NCBI GenBank assembly: GCA_947492995.1
Contig: CANLOU010000003.1
Span: forward strand, 1-64,000
From: an uncultured Litoreibacter sp.
Lineage (GTDB): Bacteria; Pseudomonadota; Alphaproteobacteria; Rhodobacterales; Rhodobacteraceae
DNA: 64,000 bases
Direction of reading: 5' to 3'
Under the pieces are notes generated by a model that had not been told where the DNA came from, searched no databases, and saw only the letters and a list, made by a program, of their open reading frames with translations. The stretch's first letter is position 1. The number at the start of each line of letters is the position of its first letter. Made by a program: the position numbers and the translations under genes. Below are positions 49,782 through 58,585 of the stretch, piece by piece.

Positions 49782-52211
49782 ATGCCCGCTGCCGATCCCT
49801 ACACTCAGGCCGCTGAACCGGTCTTTGATTTCATCACGCACCTCGATGATTTCGTCGGGGAGGGCGAACATACGCTCGCCGCCCGCGCCAGCGCGGCGCT
49901 GGAACAATTCGAAAAGGACGCGCACCGCGCGGCCGCGCCGCCCGCCACCATTGCGCCAGCCCGGTACGGTCTGGCGGTTCTGATAGATCAAAATGTCCGC
50001 AAGCGGCCCCGGGTCAAGCTGTCGACCTGGAGCGTCCTGTCCCAGCAGCGCCTCTTTGATGGTCGTGACATGTCGATGGCGCGTATCCGCGACTTTCGCC
50101 GCACGGCGCAAGAGGCTGGCGCAGACTTCCAGCCGCTGGCGGCGTTCCTGTCGGATCTGATTGCGCGGGACGGGCGCGGCATGGTCATCAAGCGCCAAAC
50201 CAAATCGCGCTGGGGCGTCGCCGCCATTGGCAGCATCGCCCTGTTCTGTCTGGCCCTCGCCGGATACGCCGCGTGGCTCGAATATAAATTTCATGCGGGC
50301 ATCACTGCGGGCTTTCGGCAAGACGAATTGGCCATCGGGTTGGACCGCAATCCCAAAGGTGGCGACCTTGCAGAAAGGCTCACCCGGCTCAAGACCTCCG
50401 TTGCGCGGGTCGAACGCGCGGCAGAGCTTGCCCCGCTGCGCCGGTCGGTGCGGTTGCCAATGTTCGACAGTGCCACAATCGCGGCCCAAAGCTACGAAGA
50501 CGCGGTCAATCGTCATGTCCCGCCCGCAATAATTGCGGCGCTCGACCAGACGCTCGCCACCGAAGGCGACGGGCTAAGGCTCTATGACGCGCTGCGGGTT
50601 TGGGGGGTGATCTCGGGCGAGACAAGCTGGTCGCCCGACTATGTGGCGGGCTGGATCGAAGACAATCAGGACCGCCTTGGCTTGCCGAATTTTGCGACCC
50701 ATGTTGAGGCCCTTTCCGGTCCGCAAACCGACCTGCTCCCCTCCGATCCGGCCATTATGGATCAGGCCCGCAGCTTCGCGGGCGAAACCACAGAAATCGA
50801 CCGGGTGTGGCTGGAACTCAAACGCGGCGCGGGTACGCGGGCGCTCGACCCATGGATCGCAACTGACGAGGTCGCAGGCGTGGGGGATGTGCTTTTGCGC
50901 CGCTCCGGCCTGCCGCTCTCCACACCGCAGCCCGCGCTCTACACACTTCAGGGTTGGGACTACGCCCGTGATTTCGGCATCGGCCTCGCGGTTCAGGAGG
51001 CGCGCAAGCTCGCGCCCAAACTTCTCATTGGCACGGTCAAAACCACCAATGATACGCCCGACAAGGTGCAAAACCGGTTGCATCTTGAAACCATCGCATA
51101 CTGGAAAGGCTGGCTCGCGGATTTGCGCGTCCAGCCCTTTGAAAGTCGCGATCAGGCCGTCTTAGTGTCGGGCACTCTGGCCCAGCGGCAAAACCCGCTC
51201 ACCGGATTGTTGCAAGAGGTCTGGACTCAAATCGGCGGGACGGACCGGCGCCGTACCCACGCGCAGCAGTTGAAACTGGCCACTGAGTTTGGGCCCACAA
51301 TCCAGTATGTCGAGACCGGCGGCATCGACCAGATTGGCCGGGTCTTTTCCGAACTCAACGTGGCGCTGGGCTCGCTCGATGTGAATGCCAAGCGCGGGGC
51401 GGAACGGGTGATGAGCGTGCAAAGCCGGGCGCGCTCCATCAATGTGCTCAAGACCGCGCCGCGTATCGTGGTGCAAATCGCCGAGGATGTGTTGGCGCAA
51501 GCCGGGACCGCGCGCAATGAGGAACAGGGCGGCAACTCGCTGACAACTGCGTGGCAGCGCACGGTGTACCCGCTGTGCCGCGCCACCGTCGAAGGCCAAT
51601 ATCCCTTCACCAACGGGCCGGACGCGGCCTTTGCGGATGTTGCCGCGTTGTTTGGCCCAACTGGCGCATTGCCGCAGTTCTTCCAAAGCTATGTCTCCCC
51701 CTTCGTCGATCAATCCGCCTCGCCTTGGCGTTGGAAACCCGAAGCGCGGTTCGCAGGTCTAAATCCCGACAGCGCCGCTTTTTTCGAGCGGGCGATGACC
51801 GCCTCACAGGCCCTGTTCAATGAGGCGGGGCAGATGACCGAAACCATGACCCTTGCGGCGCTCGCCGAACGGGGCAACACCGTCTTCGCGCTGGGGGGCA
51901 ACGGGGTGCCGGTCCGTGCGACGGGCCAGCCCGCATCCTTGAATTGGCCCGGTCCAAACCCGTCCCTCGGGGTGGAGGTCAGCTTCAGGGAAGGTTCGGA
52001 GGCTGCGCGCGTCACGCTCCCCGGCCCATGGGGGTTGCAGCGCCTGCTGGACTCGCTGCGGTTGCGGTTTCGCGATGGTGGGCAACGGGTTTTGATCGAC
52101 ATTCGGACAGATGAGGGGCGGGTTTTCGTGGAAATGGGCCTGACGCGCCCGGTCAACCCAGTCTCCGGCAGGCAATTCTTGAAGGATTTCGCCTGCCCCC
52201 CGCAACTTTGA
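49782..52211 (+). CDS. Hybrid T6SS protein: TssL(DotU)-like N-terminus joined to TssM(IcmF)-like periplasmic region
   Basis: An 809-aa membrane protein. Residues 1-135 have the helical pattern of a DotU/TssL cytoplasmic domain (AEPVFDFITHLDDF, RYGLAVLIDQNV, STWSVLSQQRLFDGRDMS), although the conserved DDxxLNTPWG-type core is not kept. One membrane segment follows at 145-167. The remaining 640 residues match the periplasmic part of TssM: ImcF-related helical region, then YPLCRATVEGQYPF, DVAALFGPTGALPQFFQSY and SPWRWKP, and the C-terminal beta domain with LNWPGPNP and PGPWGLQRLLDS. These blocks parallel the genuine TssM in this window (FCTSATKGRYPF, FGQGGMIDSFVTTH, RPWKWRA, MTWPGSDG). There is no GTPase domain and no OmpA domain. 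It starts one base after the peptidase stop. Confidence 0.82.
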   Translation: MPAADPYTQAAEPVFDFITHLDDFVGEGEHTLAARASAALEQFEKDAHRAAAPPATIAPARYGLAVLIDQNVRKRPRVKLSTWSVLSQQRLFDGRDMSMARIRDFRRTAQEAGADFQPLAAFLSDLIARDGRGMVIKRQTKSRWGVAAIGSIALFCLALAGYAAWLEYKFHAGITAGFRQDELAIGLDRNPKGGDLAERLTRLKTSVARVERAAELAPLRRSVRLPMFDSATIAAQSYEDAVNRHVPPAIIAALDQTLATEGDGLRLYDALRVWGVISGETSWSPDYVAGWIEDNQDRLGLPNFATHVEALSGPQTDLLPSDPAIMDQARSFAGETTEIDRVWLELKRGAGTRALDPWIATDEVAGVGDVLLRRSGLPLSTPQPALYTLQGWDYARDFGIGLAVQEARKLAPKLLIGTVKTTNDTPDKVQNRLHLETIAYWKGWLADLRVQPFESRDQAVLVSGTLAQRQNPLTGLLQEVWTQIGGTDRRRTHAQQLKLATEFGPTIQYVETGGIDQIGRVFSELNVALGSLDVNAKRGAERVMSVQSRARSINVLKTAPRIVVQIAEDVLAQAGTARNEEQGGNSLTTAWQRTVYPLCRATVEGQYPFTNGPDAAFADVAALFGPTGALPQFFQSYVSPFVDQSASPWRWKPEARFAGLNPDSAAFFERAMTASQALFNEAGQMTETMTLAALAERGNTVFALGGNGVPVRATGQPASLNWPGPNPSLGVEVSFREGSEAARVTLPGPWGLQRLLDSLRLRFRDGGQRVLIDIRTDEGRVFVEMGLTRPVNPVSGRQFLKDFACPPQL

Positions 52212-52279
52212 GGCGCAAAAGGCGGCATTTGCTGCACGCGGCGCAAAACTGTGCTAAACTAAGACCATTATTTTAAGAC

Positions 52280-52291
52280 GATTTTTATTTA
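52280..52291 (+). promoter_or_regulatory. AT-rich element upstream of vgrG
   Basis: GATTTTTATTTA lies 23 bases before the vgrG start, in an otherwise GC-rich neighbourhood; the same 12 bases occur at 33084-33095 in front of the polysaccharide operon. Probably part of a promoter or the target of an AT-binding regulator. Confidence 0.3.
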
Positions 52292-52313
52292 AGATTCTTT
52301 TGAGAGATTTGAG

Positions 52314-54614
52314 ATGTTTGAAGACCGCAATTTTGAGGTGACAACCGTCAGCATCGACACCCCTGACGACGATAAAGGCCTGCGCTTCGCCCGAATGACG
52401 GGCTTTGACTCCATCAGCGAATGCTATTCCTTCCAGCTGGTTTTGCACTCCGCCGATTTCAACGTGAATTCCGAAGATCTGCTTGGCACTCCCGTCACCG
52501 TTCGGGCGGGGGACAAGGAAGACATCCGGCATTTCCACGGGCTGGTGGACCAGTTCCGCTTTGCCGGGCTGCATGATGGCTGGGGGCAATATGAATTGAC
52601 CCTACGCCCCGCGCTTTGGTTCTTGTCCAAGACCTCCGACAACCGTATTTTTCAGGCCAAATCCGTCGTCGAAATCATCGAAGAGGTTCTGGGGGAGCAG
52701 GCGGGGCTGGTCTTTGAAACCCGGCTCAATGAAAGCTATGACCCGCGCGATTATTGCGTTCAATACGGCGAAACCGACCTCGATTTCATCCAACGGCTGA
52801 TGGAATTTGAAGGCATTTATTACTTCCACGAATTTGCCGACGGGGAACACAAGCTGATCCTAGTCGATGACATCGCCACATTGGAGCCCGCCGCCGATTG
52901 GGACCTCATCGACTTCGAAAACGATGCCTCCAAACTGATCGACGACCCGCAGTTCATCACCAAATGGGATCGCGTCGAAAGCGTGGTGCCGGGGGCCTTC
53001 GCTCATACGGATTACGATTTCATCAAACCCTCCGCCGACCTGACGGCGGTCGATACGCTGCCCGTCGGGCACGCGCAGGACGACAAGGAAAAATACGCCT
53101 ATCCCGGCCCGTACACGGAACATTCTGTTGGCACGGCGCTCGCGACGGTCAGGCTGCAAGAAGGTCTGTCGCCCGCGCAGCGCATCATTGCCAACTCCAC
53201 CGTGCGGATGCCCTTTTCCGGCTGTCGCTTCGCGCTGGGCAAATATCCCCGCGATGCCGAGAACACCGAATACTGCATCCTGCGGGCGGATTATGATCTG
53301 GTGTCGACCGATTACAGCACGCATGCGGGCGTTGCGGTGAATACCGGGTTCTCCGCGACCTATCTGTTGATGCCGGGTGACATTCAATACCGCCCCCCCC
53401 GCAAGACGCCCAAATCGGTCATGAAGGGCCCGCAGACGGCGGTCGTTGTGGGGCCGGGGGGCGAAGAAATACACACGGATGAATATTCCCGAGTGAAGGT
53501 GCAATTCCACTGGGACCGCTTGGGTGGCAACGACGAGAACTCGTCATGCTGGGTCCGCGTCAGCTCCGTCTGGGCGGGCTCCGGCTGGGGGTTCATCCAG
53601 ATCCCCCGCATCGGGCAGGAGGTCATTGTCGATTTTCTGGAAGGCGACCCGGATCAGCCGATCATCACGGGCCGCGTCTACAACGCCGAACAAATGCCGC
53701 CCTACGGGCTGCCCGACAACGCCACGCAATCGGGGTGGAAATCCAATTCGTCGCTGGGTGGCGGCGGCTGGAACGAGCTGCGGTTTGAGGACAAGGCCGG
53801 CTCGGAAGAGGTCTATTTCCAAGCCCAAAAGGACCATAACGAGCTGGTCAAAAACAACGAGACCCGCACCATCGGCAATGACTGGGTCGAAGATGTGGGC
53901 CATGACGCCACGCAAAGCGTCGGCAACAACCGGTCTGAATCGGTGGGCGTCGACAAAGACACCACCGTCGGCAGCAACCGCGTCGTAAACATCGGGGTCG
54001 ATGATACGGAAAGCGTCGGGGCTAACAGGTCGCTCTCGGTCGGCGCGAATGAAACTATTTCGGTGGGTGCCAACTCCACCGAAACAATTGGCGTGAACCA
54101 CACCCAAACCGTGGGGGCGGTCCAGACCATCACCGTTGGGGCCGCGCGCATTGACAGTGTCGGGGCGGTCGAAACGCGTTCCGTGGGGTTGGCGCAAACC
54201 AACACCATCGGGGCCACACGCGACGTCAGCGTCGGCGCGGCGCAATCCCATTCCATCGGGGCCAGTGACAGCTGGACCATCGGCGCGGGCCAAACTGTGT
54301 CTGTGGGTGCGGCGCAAAGTTTCACAATCGCCACCGATGGCAGCTACTCAATAGGCGGGGCGCATTCGCTGAGTGTGGCCAAGGCGTCCTCTACATCGGT
54401 GGGCGAGGACATGGACGTCACCGTCGGCAAAAACCTCACCATAACGGCGGCAGATTCAATCACTCTGAAATGCGGCAAGGCGTCGATCATCCTGAAGAAA
54501 GACGGCACGATCACCATTGATGGCAAGGACATCGCCCAAAAGGCCAGCGGCAAGATCGACCATAAGGCCAGTGGCGACATCACCCAGAAGGGTGCCAAAA
54601 TCAAGCAGAACTAG
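52314..54614 (+). CDS. vgrG: T6SS spike protein VgrG (TssI)
   Basis: A 766-aa spike protein, which trimerises at the tip of the Hcp tube. The N-terminal gp27-like part contains DEYSRVKVQFHWDRLGG-type sequence near its end (HTDEYSRVKVQFHWDR) and SCWVRVSSVWAGSGWGFIQI, which is the gp5 OB-fold. From about residue 520 to 700 come many short repeats of the form SVGxN/SVGAx, the beta-helix needle. The C-terminus is short and lysine-rich (KASGKIDHKASGDITQKGAK) with no added effector domain. The start lies 102 bases after the hybrid gene. Its effectors would bind elsewhere or be encoded outside the window. Confidence 0.95.
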   Translation: MFEDRNFEVTTVSIDTPDDDKGLRFARMTGFDSISECYSFQLVLHSADFNVNSEDLLGTPVTVRAGDKEDIRHFHGLVDQFRFAGLHDGWGQYELTLRPALWFLSKTSDNRIFQAKSVVEIIEEVLGEQAGLVFETRLNESYDPRDYCVQYGETDLDFIQRLMEFEGIYYFHEFADGEHKLILVDDIATLEPAADWDLIDFENDASKLIDDPQFITKWDRVESVVPGAFAHTDYDFIKPSADLTAVDTLPVGHAQDDKEKYAYPGPYTEHSVGTALATVRLQEGLSPAQRIIANSTVRMPFSGCRFALGKYPRDAENTEYCILRADYDLVSTDYSTHAGVAVNTGFSATYLLMPGDIQYRPPRKTPKSVMKGPQTAVVVGPGGEEIHTDEYSRVKVQFHWDRLGGNDENSSCWVRVSSVWAGSGWGFIQIPRIGQEVIVDFLEGDPDQPIITGRVYNAEQMPPYGLPDNATQSGWKSNSSLGGGGWNELRFEDKAGSEEVYFQAQKDHNELVKNNETRTIGNDWVEDVGHDATQSVGNNRSESVGVDKDTTVGSNRVVNIGVDDTESVGANRSLSVGANETISVGANSTETIGVNHTQTVGAVQTITVGAARIDSVGAVETRSVGLAQTNTIGATRDVSVGAAQSHSIGASDSWTIGAGQTVSVGAAQSFTIATDGSYSIGGAHSLSVAKASSTSVGEDMDVTVGKNLTITAADSITLKCGKASIILKKDGTITIDGKDIAQKASGKIDHKASGDITQKGAKIKQN

Positions 54615-54620
54615 AGCGGT

Positions 54621-55052
54621 TCAGCTCCCCGCGTCTCCCCAGAACTGGGGCGGCGATACGGGGGTGTCTGCGGGCGCGGGGGCCGGCAAATTCAACACGG
54701 TCTGCGCGATCTCGTCGGCCGAACCGCTGCCGTCCGTCAGCGCCAGGACCCCGTTCGCCCAGGCATCCACGCCATTTTCATCGGGCCGGTCGCAGGGCAC
54801 GACAAAGGCCAGCGGGAAGTGACGGCCCGCGAAGTCCTGGCTGGGGATCACCAACATGGCATGCAGGCCGGGGCTGGCGTCCAGGACGCCGCGCAACCCG
54901 GCTTGGGGCCAAACCTCTGGCGACCTTGCAAGGTCGGCCCAGTTCCGCGTCAGCCATCGGTCCAGCACGGGCCGCATGCCGGGCAGAAGATTGCGCGCAA
55001 CGAAATCGCCGCTCGCGGGGATCTTTCCGAAAAAGCCGGTCGTCATCTTCAA
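54621..55052 (-). CDS. tagF: T6SS accessory protein TagF (ImpM)
   Basis: A 143-aa protein of the TagF/ImpM family. The opening TTGFFGKIPASGDFVARNLL, followed by LDRWLTRNWADL, is the family signature. TagF represses T6SS assembly in Pseudomonas and Agrobacterium, acting with the FHA protein. Some relatives carry an extra phosphatase domain; here only the TagF domain is present, with a short proline-rich tail. It overlaps tssM by 4 bases (ATGA), so both are translated from the same message. It is convergent with vgrG, with 6 bases between stops. Confidence 0.9.
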   Translation of the reverse strand: MKMTTGFFGKIPASGDFVARNLLPGMRPVLDRWLTRNWADLARSPEVWPQAGLRGVLDASPGLHAMLVIPSQDFAGRHFPLAFVVPCDRPDENGVDAWANGVLALTDGSGSADEIAQTVLNLPAPAPADTPVSPPQFWGDAGS

Positions 55053-58000
55053 AACCCGCGCGGGCAGCTGAAGCCGGAGAACATCTTCAAATCAAACGGG
55101 TTCTCCACCGAATTGGCGCGCAGGTCGAACTGCGCGCTGTAGCCGCGCGCCGACAGGCTCAGCCGGAAGACCTCGGGCAGCGCCGTGGCGCTCAAACGTC
55201 CCGATCGGATCAGCCGCAAAAACGCCCAGCTGCCGGTCTGCGAGGTGATCACTTCCGTTGACCCATCCACCGGCGCAAAGCTCAGCGTTATCATGTTGGT
55301 TCCGTCCGATCCCGGCCATGTCATCGGCATGGGCCGCGTGGCGGAGTTGAAGTAGCTCAGGCTCTGCCCGTCCACGTTCAGGATGACGCGGCTGGCATTG
55401 GCTGACAAATCCTTGGGCTCAAGGTTGAACGCCATCACCGGCCCCGCGCCACCGGGGAACAGCGCGTCCCTCAATGACCGGGCGTTTTCAAACGGCCGCA
55501 ATGTTGCAGGCTCCAACCCGAAATCGGCGCGCCATTTCCAGGGCCGCACGGTGGTGTCGATATAGCTTTCCAAATGCGTCGTCACGAAGCTGTCGATCAT
55601 GCCGCCTTGGCCAAAGAGCCGGGCAAAGTCGGCAATGTTGACGTCGATCGCGCTGCTTTGGTCAAACGGGTAGCGTCCCTTGGTGGCCGAGGTGCAAAAC
55701 GGCAAGACATCCGCCCTCCAGCGTGCATTCAATTGCGCAAGAATTGCCTCCTGGGTCACGTTGATGGTGTCGCCTGCGATGCCGCTGATCCAGTCGTCAA
55801 TCGGGTCGGGCAGCACGCGTGCGGTGTTGGCAATGGCGCCGGTCAGCTGCGGCAACCCGCCCCGTGCCAGCAGCGCGGCCTTGGGGTCGGGGCTGGCCGC
55901 GACCGTTTGCAATTCGTTGGACAGTGCGGTCAACGCCACCACAGCGTCGTCCAGCAATGGCGGCTGCCCGTCGATTTCCTCTACAACGCCGCGTATCGGT
56001 TTGAAGTGGTCGGCCACTGGGGCGCCCGGCAGGGCGGGCGGCTCGCCGCTGCTGCCGCCGCCGCCGACCTTCGCGCCGACCTTGGCCAACTTGCCGATCT
56101 TGCCCAAACGGCTGGTCGCGGCCTTAATCAATCCGGGCGGCACTTCGCCGCCGCCACCTTCCTCGGTCACGCGGTCCAGATGGGTTTCCTCGACCACGGC
56201 CAGCAGCAACCGTTTCAAGGCGCTGTCGGCCGAGGACAGGTCCTTCAGGTTCAGCCGCGCCTCGTTCAGGTCATCAATCGGGGTCAGCCTGATGTCGCGC
56301 AGGAACCCGTCCCATTTGGCGACGTAGTCGTCGTAATATTGCTTCAGAATATCCGCCTCGACCTCTTCGGCGGACGCGTCCGAGCTTTCGGCGCAGCCGC
56401 CCTCAAACACCGTCCGGTCGAGGATCGCCTGCGCGGCCACTTCCGGCACGGTCGGCAATATCACTTGCTGGAAGGCCTCGTAGGTGAATGCGCCTTCGAT
56501 GCCTTTGCGCAGGCTGTCTCCCGATAGGCGGGTCAGCACGCGGGTGCCATTTGGTCCGGCCACTTCGGCGGGCGTCCATTCGTCCAGCCCTTGGATGTTG
56601 GGTTGCGACATCATCGAGCCATAGGCCCGGACGGCCAGCGGGATGGTGCAGATGCTGTCCAGCGCCACGGCCACCAGCTTGGCGTCCGGCTCAATCCGGT
56701 TTTCTTCGATGGTCATGCGGGCGATGGCTGCGATCTGATGGTCCAGCGCTTCTTCGGTCGGGAACACGTCAATCGGTGCGTAGTCGGGCAAAACGGTCTG
56801 CCACCAGACATTGACGAATTCATCGTCGAACCGCGCCAATCCGGTCATCATTTGGTAGGTCTTCAATGCCCCCAGCAAAAACTCGGGGTCGCGGCTGTGC
56901 CGCCACATGGTGGCCTCCAAGGTGGCCACCATGCGCGGTTCCAGAATGTTGCGCAGGGTCCGGTCATAGGCAATGGTGCGCACTTGCGCGATCTCGGTCT
57001 CGGCGCTTGGCCCCAAGGCGGTCAGGAAATTCGACTGCACAGTGGTGGCCGCGTTCACCGTCTCATTGGATGCCTCAATGGCCAAATTCAAATCCAACGG
57101 GTCCGTCGGGGCCTGCCGCGCCGCCACATTCGCCAATCGCGCCGACAGCTTGCTCAGCTGCCGTTCCTGATCGTCCAACCCGCCCGAGTACCGCATGTAG
57201 GAAAACACGAACAACACGGTCGCAATCACCGTCACCAGTGACGCCGCCGCCAGGGTCCCGCGCCAGATCCAGCGCCGGCGGTCCTCTGCTTTGGGGTCAA
57301 ATGTGCCAAGACCGGCCTCCGGGAAAATCAAATCCGTCAGCAAACCGCGCAGGAAAAACGACCGTTTTTCGCCATGCTGGCGCGGCAGCGCATTCACCAC
57401 CGGCAGCCCTACGGCGGCGCTCATCCCCGACACCAATTGGTCAATGGGCGAGCCTTCCTGCGTGGCGGACGTCAAATAGAACCCGCGCAGCCAGGGGCTG
57501 TCTTCATACCGGCTTTCGCCAAACACCGCGTCAATCAGCTGCTTCAACGGCCCGCTGAGCTGTTCCAGCTGGCTCGGGAACCGGAACGCCGCTCCGCGCT
57601 CGCTCAACGGCATGTCCGCCCCTATCCGCGCCGACAAACGGTCCTCCGCCGAGGCCAGCAACGCTTTCGTTTCCCGGTCAATCGCGGTGTTGTCCACCCG
57701 CGCTTCGGTTCCCAAGGTCGCCCCCCAAACCTGCTCGCGGTCGCGCGTGGACAGGTCGCCAAAGAACGGCACAAAGCCGGGGATCAGGTCGGCCTTGGTA
57801 ATCATCAGATACACGGGCAGCTTCATGCCCAGCTCGTCCTGCAATTCGGACAAACGCTTGCGAATTTCGCGCCCGTGGTCGCGGATGGCGGCCTCGGGTT
57901 CGGACAGTTCCTGCACGGACAGCGTCAGGATCACGCCGTTCAGGGCCCGCCGTCCGCGGTGCTTGGTCAGCAGGTTCAGGAAGCCCTTCCATTCCGCCAT

Positions 58001-58582
58001 GTCCACATCGGGATCAGATTGCTGCTGCACATAGCGCCCGGCGGTGTCGACCAAGACGGCTTCTTCTGTGAAGAACCAGTCGCAGTTCCGCGTGCCGCCC
58101 ACGCCCTTCAAATCGTCCGACAGGTCAATCGGGAAATGCAGCCCCGACTGGCGCAAGGCGGTGGTCTTGCCGGTGCCCGGAGGCCCGATAATCACGTACC
58201 ACGGCATGTCGCGCAGGAACTTGCGCCCCCCCAGCTTGGACCGTTTCATCTGCTCCATGATCTCGGCGAATTTGGAATTCACCTCTGCCACGTTCTCGGC
58301 GCCCGGCGCCAGTTCTTCGGGCGCGGGGGTGGCCAGTTCGGCCACAAACATGCGGTTGGCGCGGGCCGCCTGTATCTGTTTGAACAGCACGCGCAGCAGC
58401 CAGATGATCCATAAAACGCCAATCACGATGGTCTTGGACAGGTCGCTGTCCAAGGGCGCGGTCTCGCCAAATTTCAGCAGGCCGCCGTAAAACCAGATCA
58501 GCAGGCTCAGCACCGTCAGGCCGATGAAGGTCCACAACACCCGCGAAAACAGGACGCCGAAAATAACTTTGAGCACGGCCAT
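55049..58582 (-). CDS. tssM: T6SS membrane complex protein TssM (IcmF/ImpL)
   Basis: An 1177-aa inner-membrane protein of normal length. Two membrane segments lie near residues 13-33 and 51-67. The cytoplasmic NTPase domain has Walker A GPPGTGKT (133-140) and DTAG (179-182), and a third membrane segment follows near 455. The rest is periplasmic, with the ImcF-related region and the C-terminal domain (FCTSATKGRYPF, MTWPGSDG). With TssL and TssJ it forms the channel through which the sheath fires. It starts 3 bases after the tssL stop. The Walker motif is intact. Confidence 0.96.
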   Translation of the reverse strand: MAVLKVIFGVLFSRVLWTFIGLTVLSLLIWFYGGLLKFGETAPLDSDLSKTIVIGVLWIIWLLRVLFKQIQAARANRMFVAELATPAPEELAPGAENVAEVNSKFAEIMEQMKRSKLGGRKFLRDMPWYVIIGPPGTGKTTALRQSGLHFPIDLSDDLKGVGGTRNCDWFFTEEAVLVDTAGRYVQQQSDPDVDMAEWKGFLNLLTKHRGRRALNGVILTLSVQELSEPEAAIRDHGREIRKRLSELQDELGMKLPVYLMITKADLIPGFVPFFGDLSTRDREQVWGATLGTEARVDNTAIDRETKALLASAEDRLSARIGADMPLSERGAAFRFPSQLEQLSGPLKQLIDAVFGESRYEDSPWLRGFYLTSATQEGSPIDQLVSGMSAAVGLPVVNALPRQHGEKRSFFLRGLLTDLIFPEAGLGTFDPKAEDRRRWIWRGTLAAASLVTVIATVLFVFSYMRYSGGLDDQERQLSKLSARLANVAARQAPTDPLDLNLAIEASNETVNAATTVQSNFLTALGPSAETEIAQVRTIAYDRTLRNILEPRMVATLEATMWRHSRDPEFLLGALKTYQMMTGLARFDDEFVNVWWQTVLPDYAPIDVFPTEEALDHQIAAIARMTIEENRIEPDAKLVAVALDSICTIPLAVRAYGSMMSQPNIQGLDEWTPAEVAGPNGTRVLTRLSGDSLRKGIEGAFTYEAFQQVILPTVPEVAAQAILDRTVFEGGCAESSDASAEEVEADILKQYYDDYVAKWDGFLRDIRLTPIDDLNEARLNLKDLSSADSALKRLLLAVVEETHLDRVTEEGGGGEVPPGLIKAATSRLGKIGKLAKVGAKVGGGGSSGEPPALPGAPVADHFKPIRGVVEEIDGQPPLLDDAVVALTALSNELQTVAASPDPKAALLARGGLPQLTGAIANTARVLPDPIDDWISGIAGDTINVTQEAILAQLNARWRADVLPFCTSATKGRYPFDQSSAIDVNIADFARLFGQGGMIDSFVTTHLESYIDTTVRPWKWRADFGLEPATLRPFENARSLRDALFPGGAGPVMAFNLEPKDLSANASRVILNVDGQSLSYFNSATRPMPMTWPGSDGTNMITLSFAPVDGSTEVITSQTGSWAFLRLIRSGRLSATALPEVFRLSLSARGYSAQFDLRANSVENPFDLKMFSGFSCPRGF

Positions 58583-58585
58583 GGC

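Noticed and set aside
49176-50516. Minus-strand frame of 446 codons opposite the M15 and hybrid genes
   Set aside because: Opposite two well-supported, coupled genes; no family resemblance.
55574-58414. Plus-strand frames of 317 and 346 codons opposite tssM
   Set aside because: His/Gln/Arg-rich shadows of a GC-rich gene.
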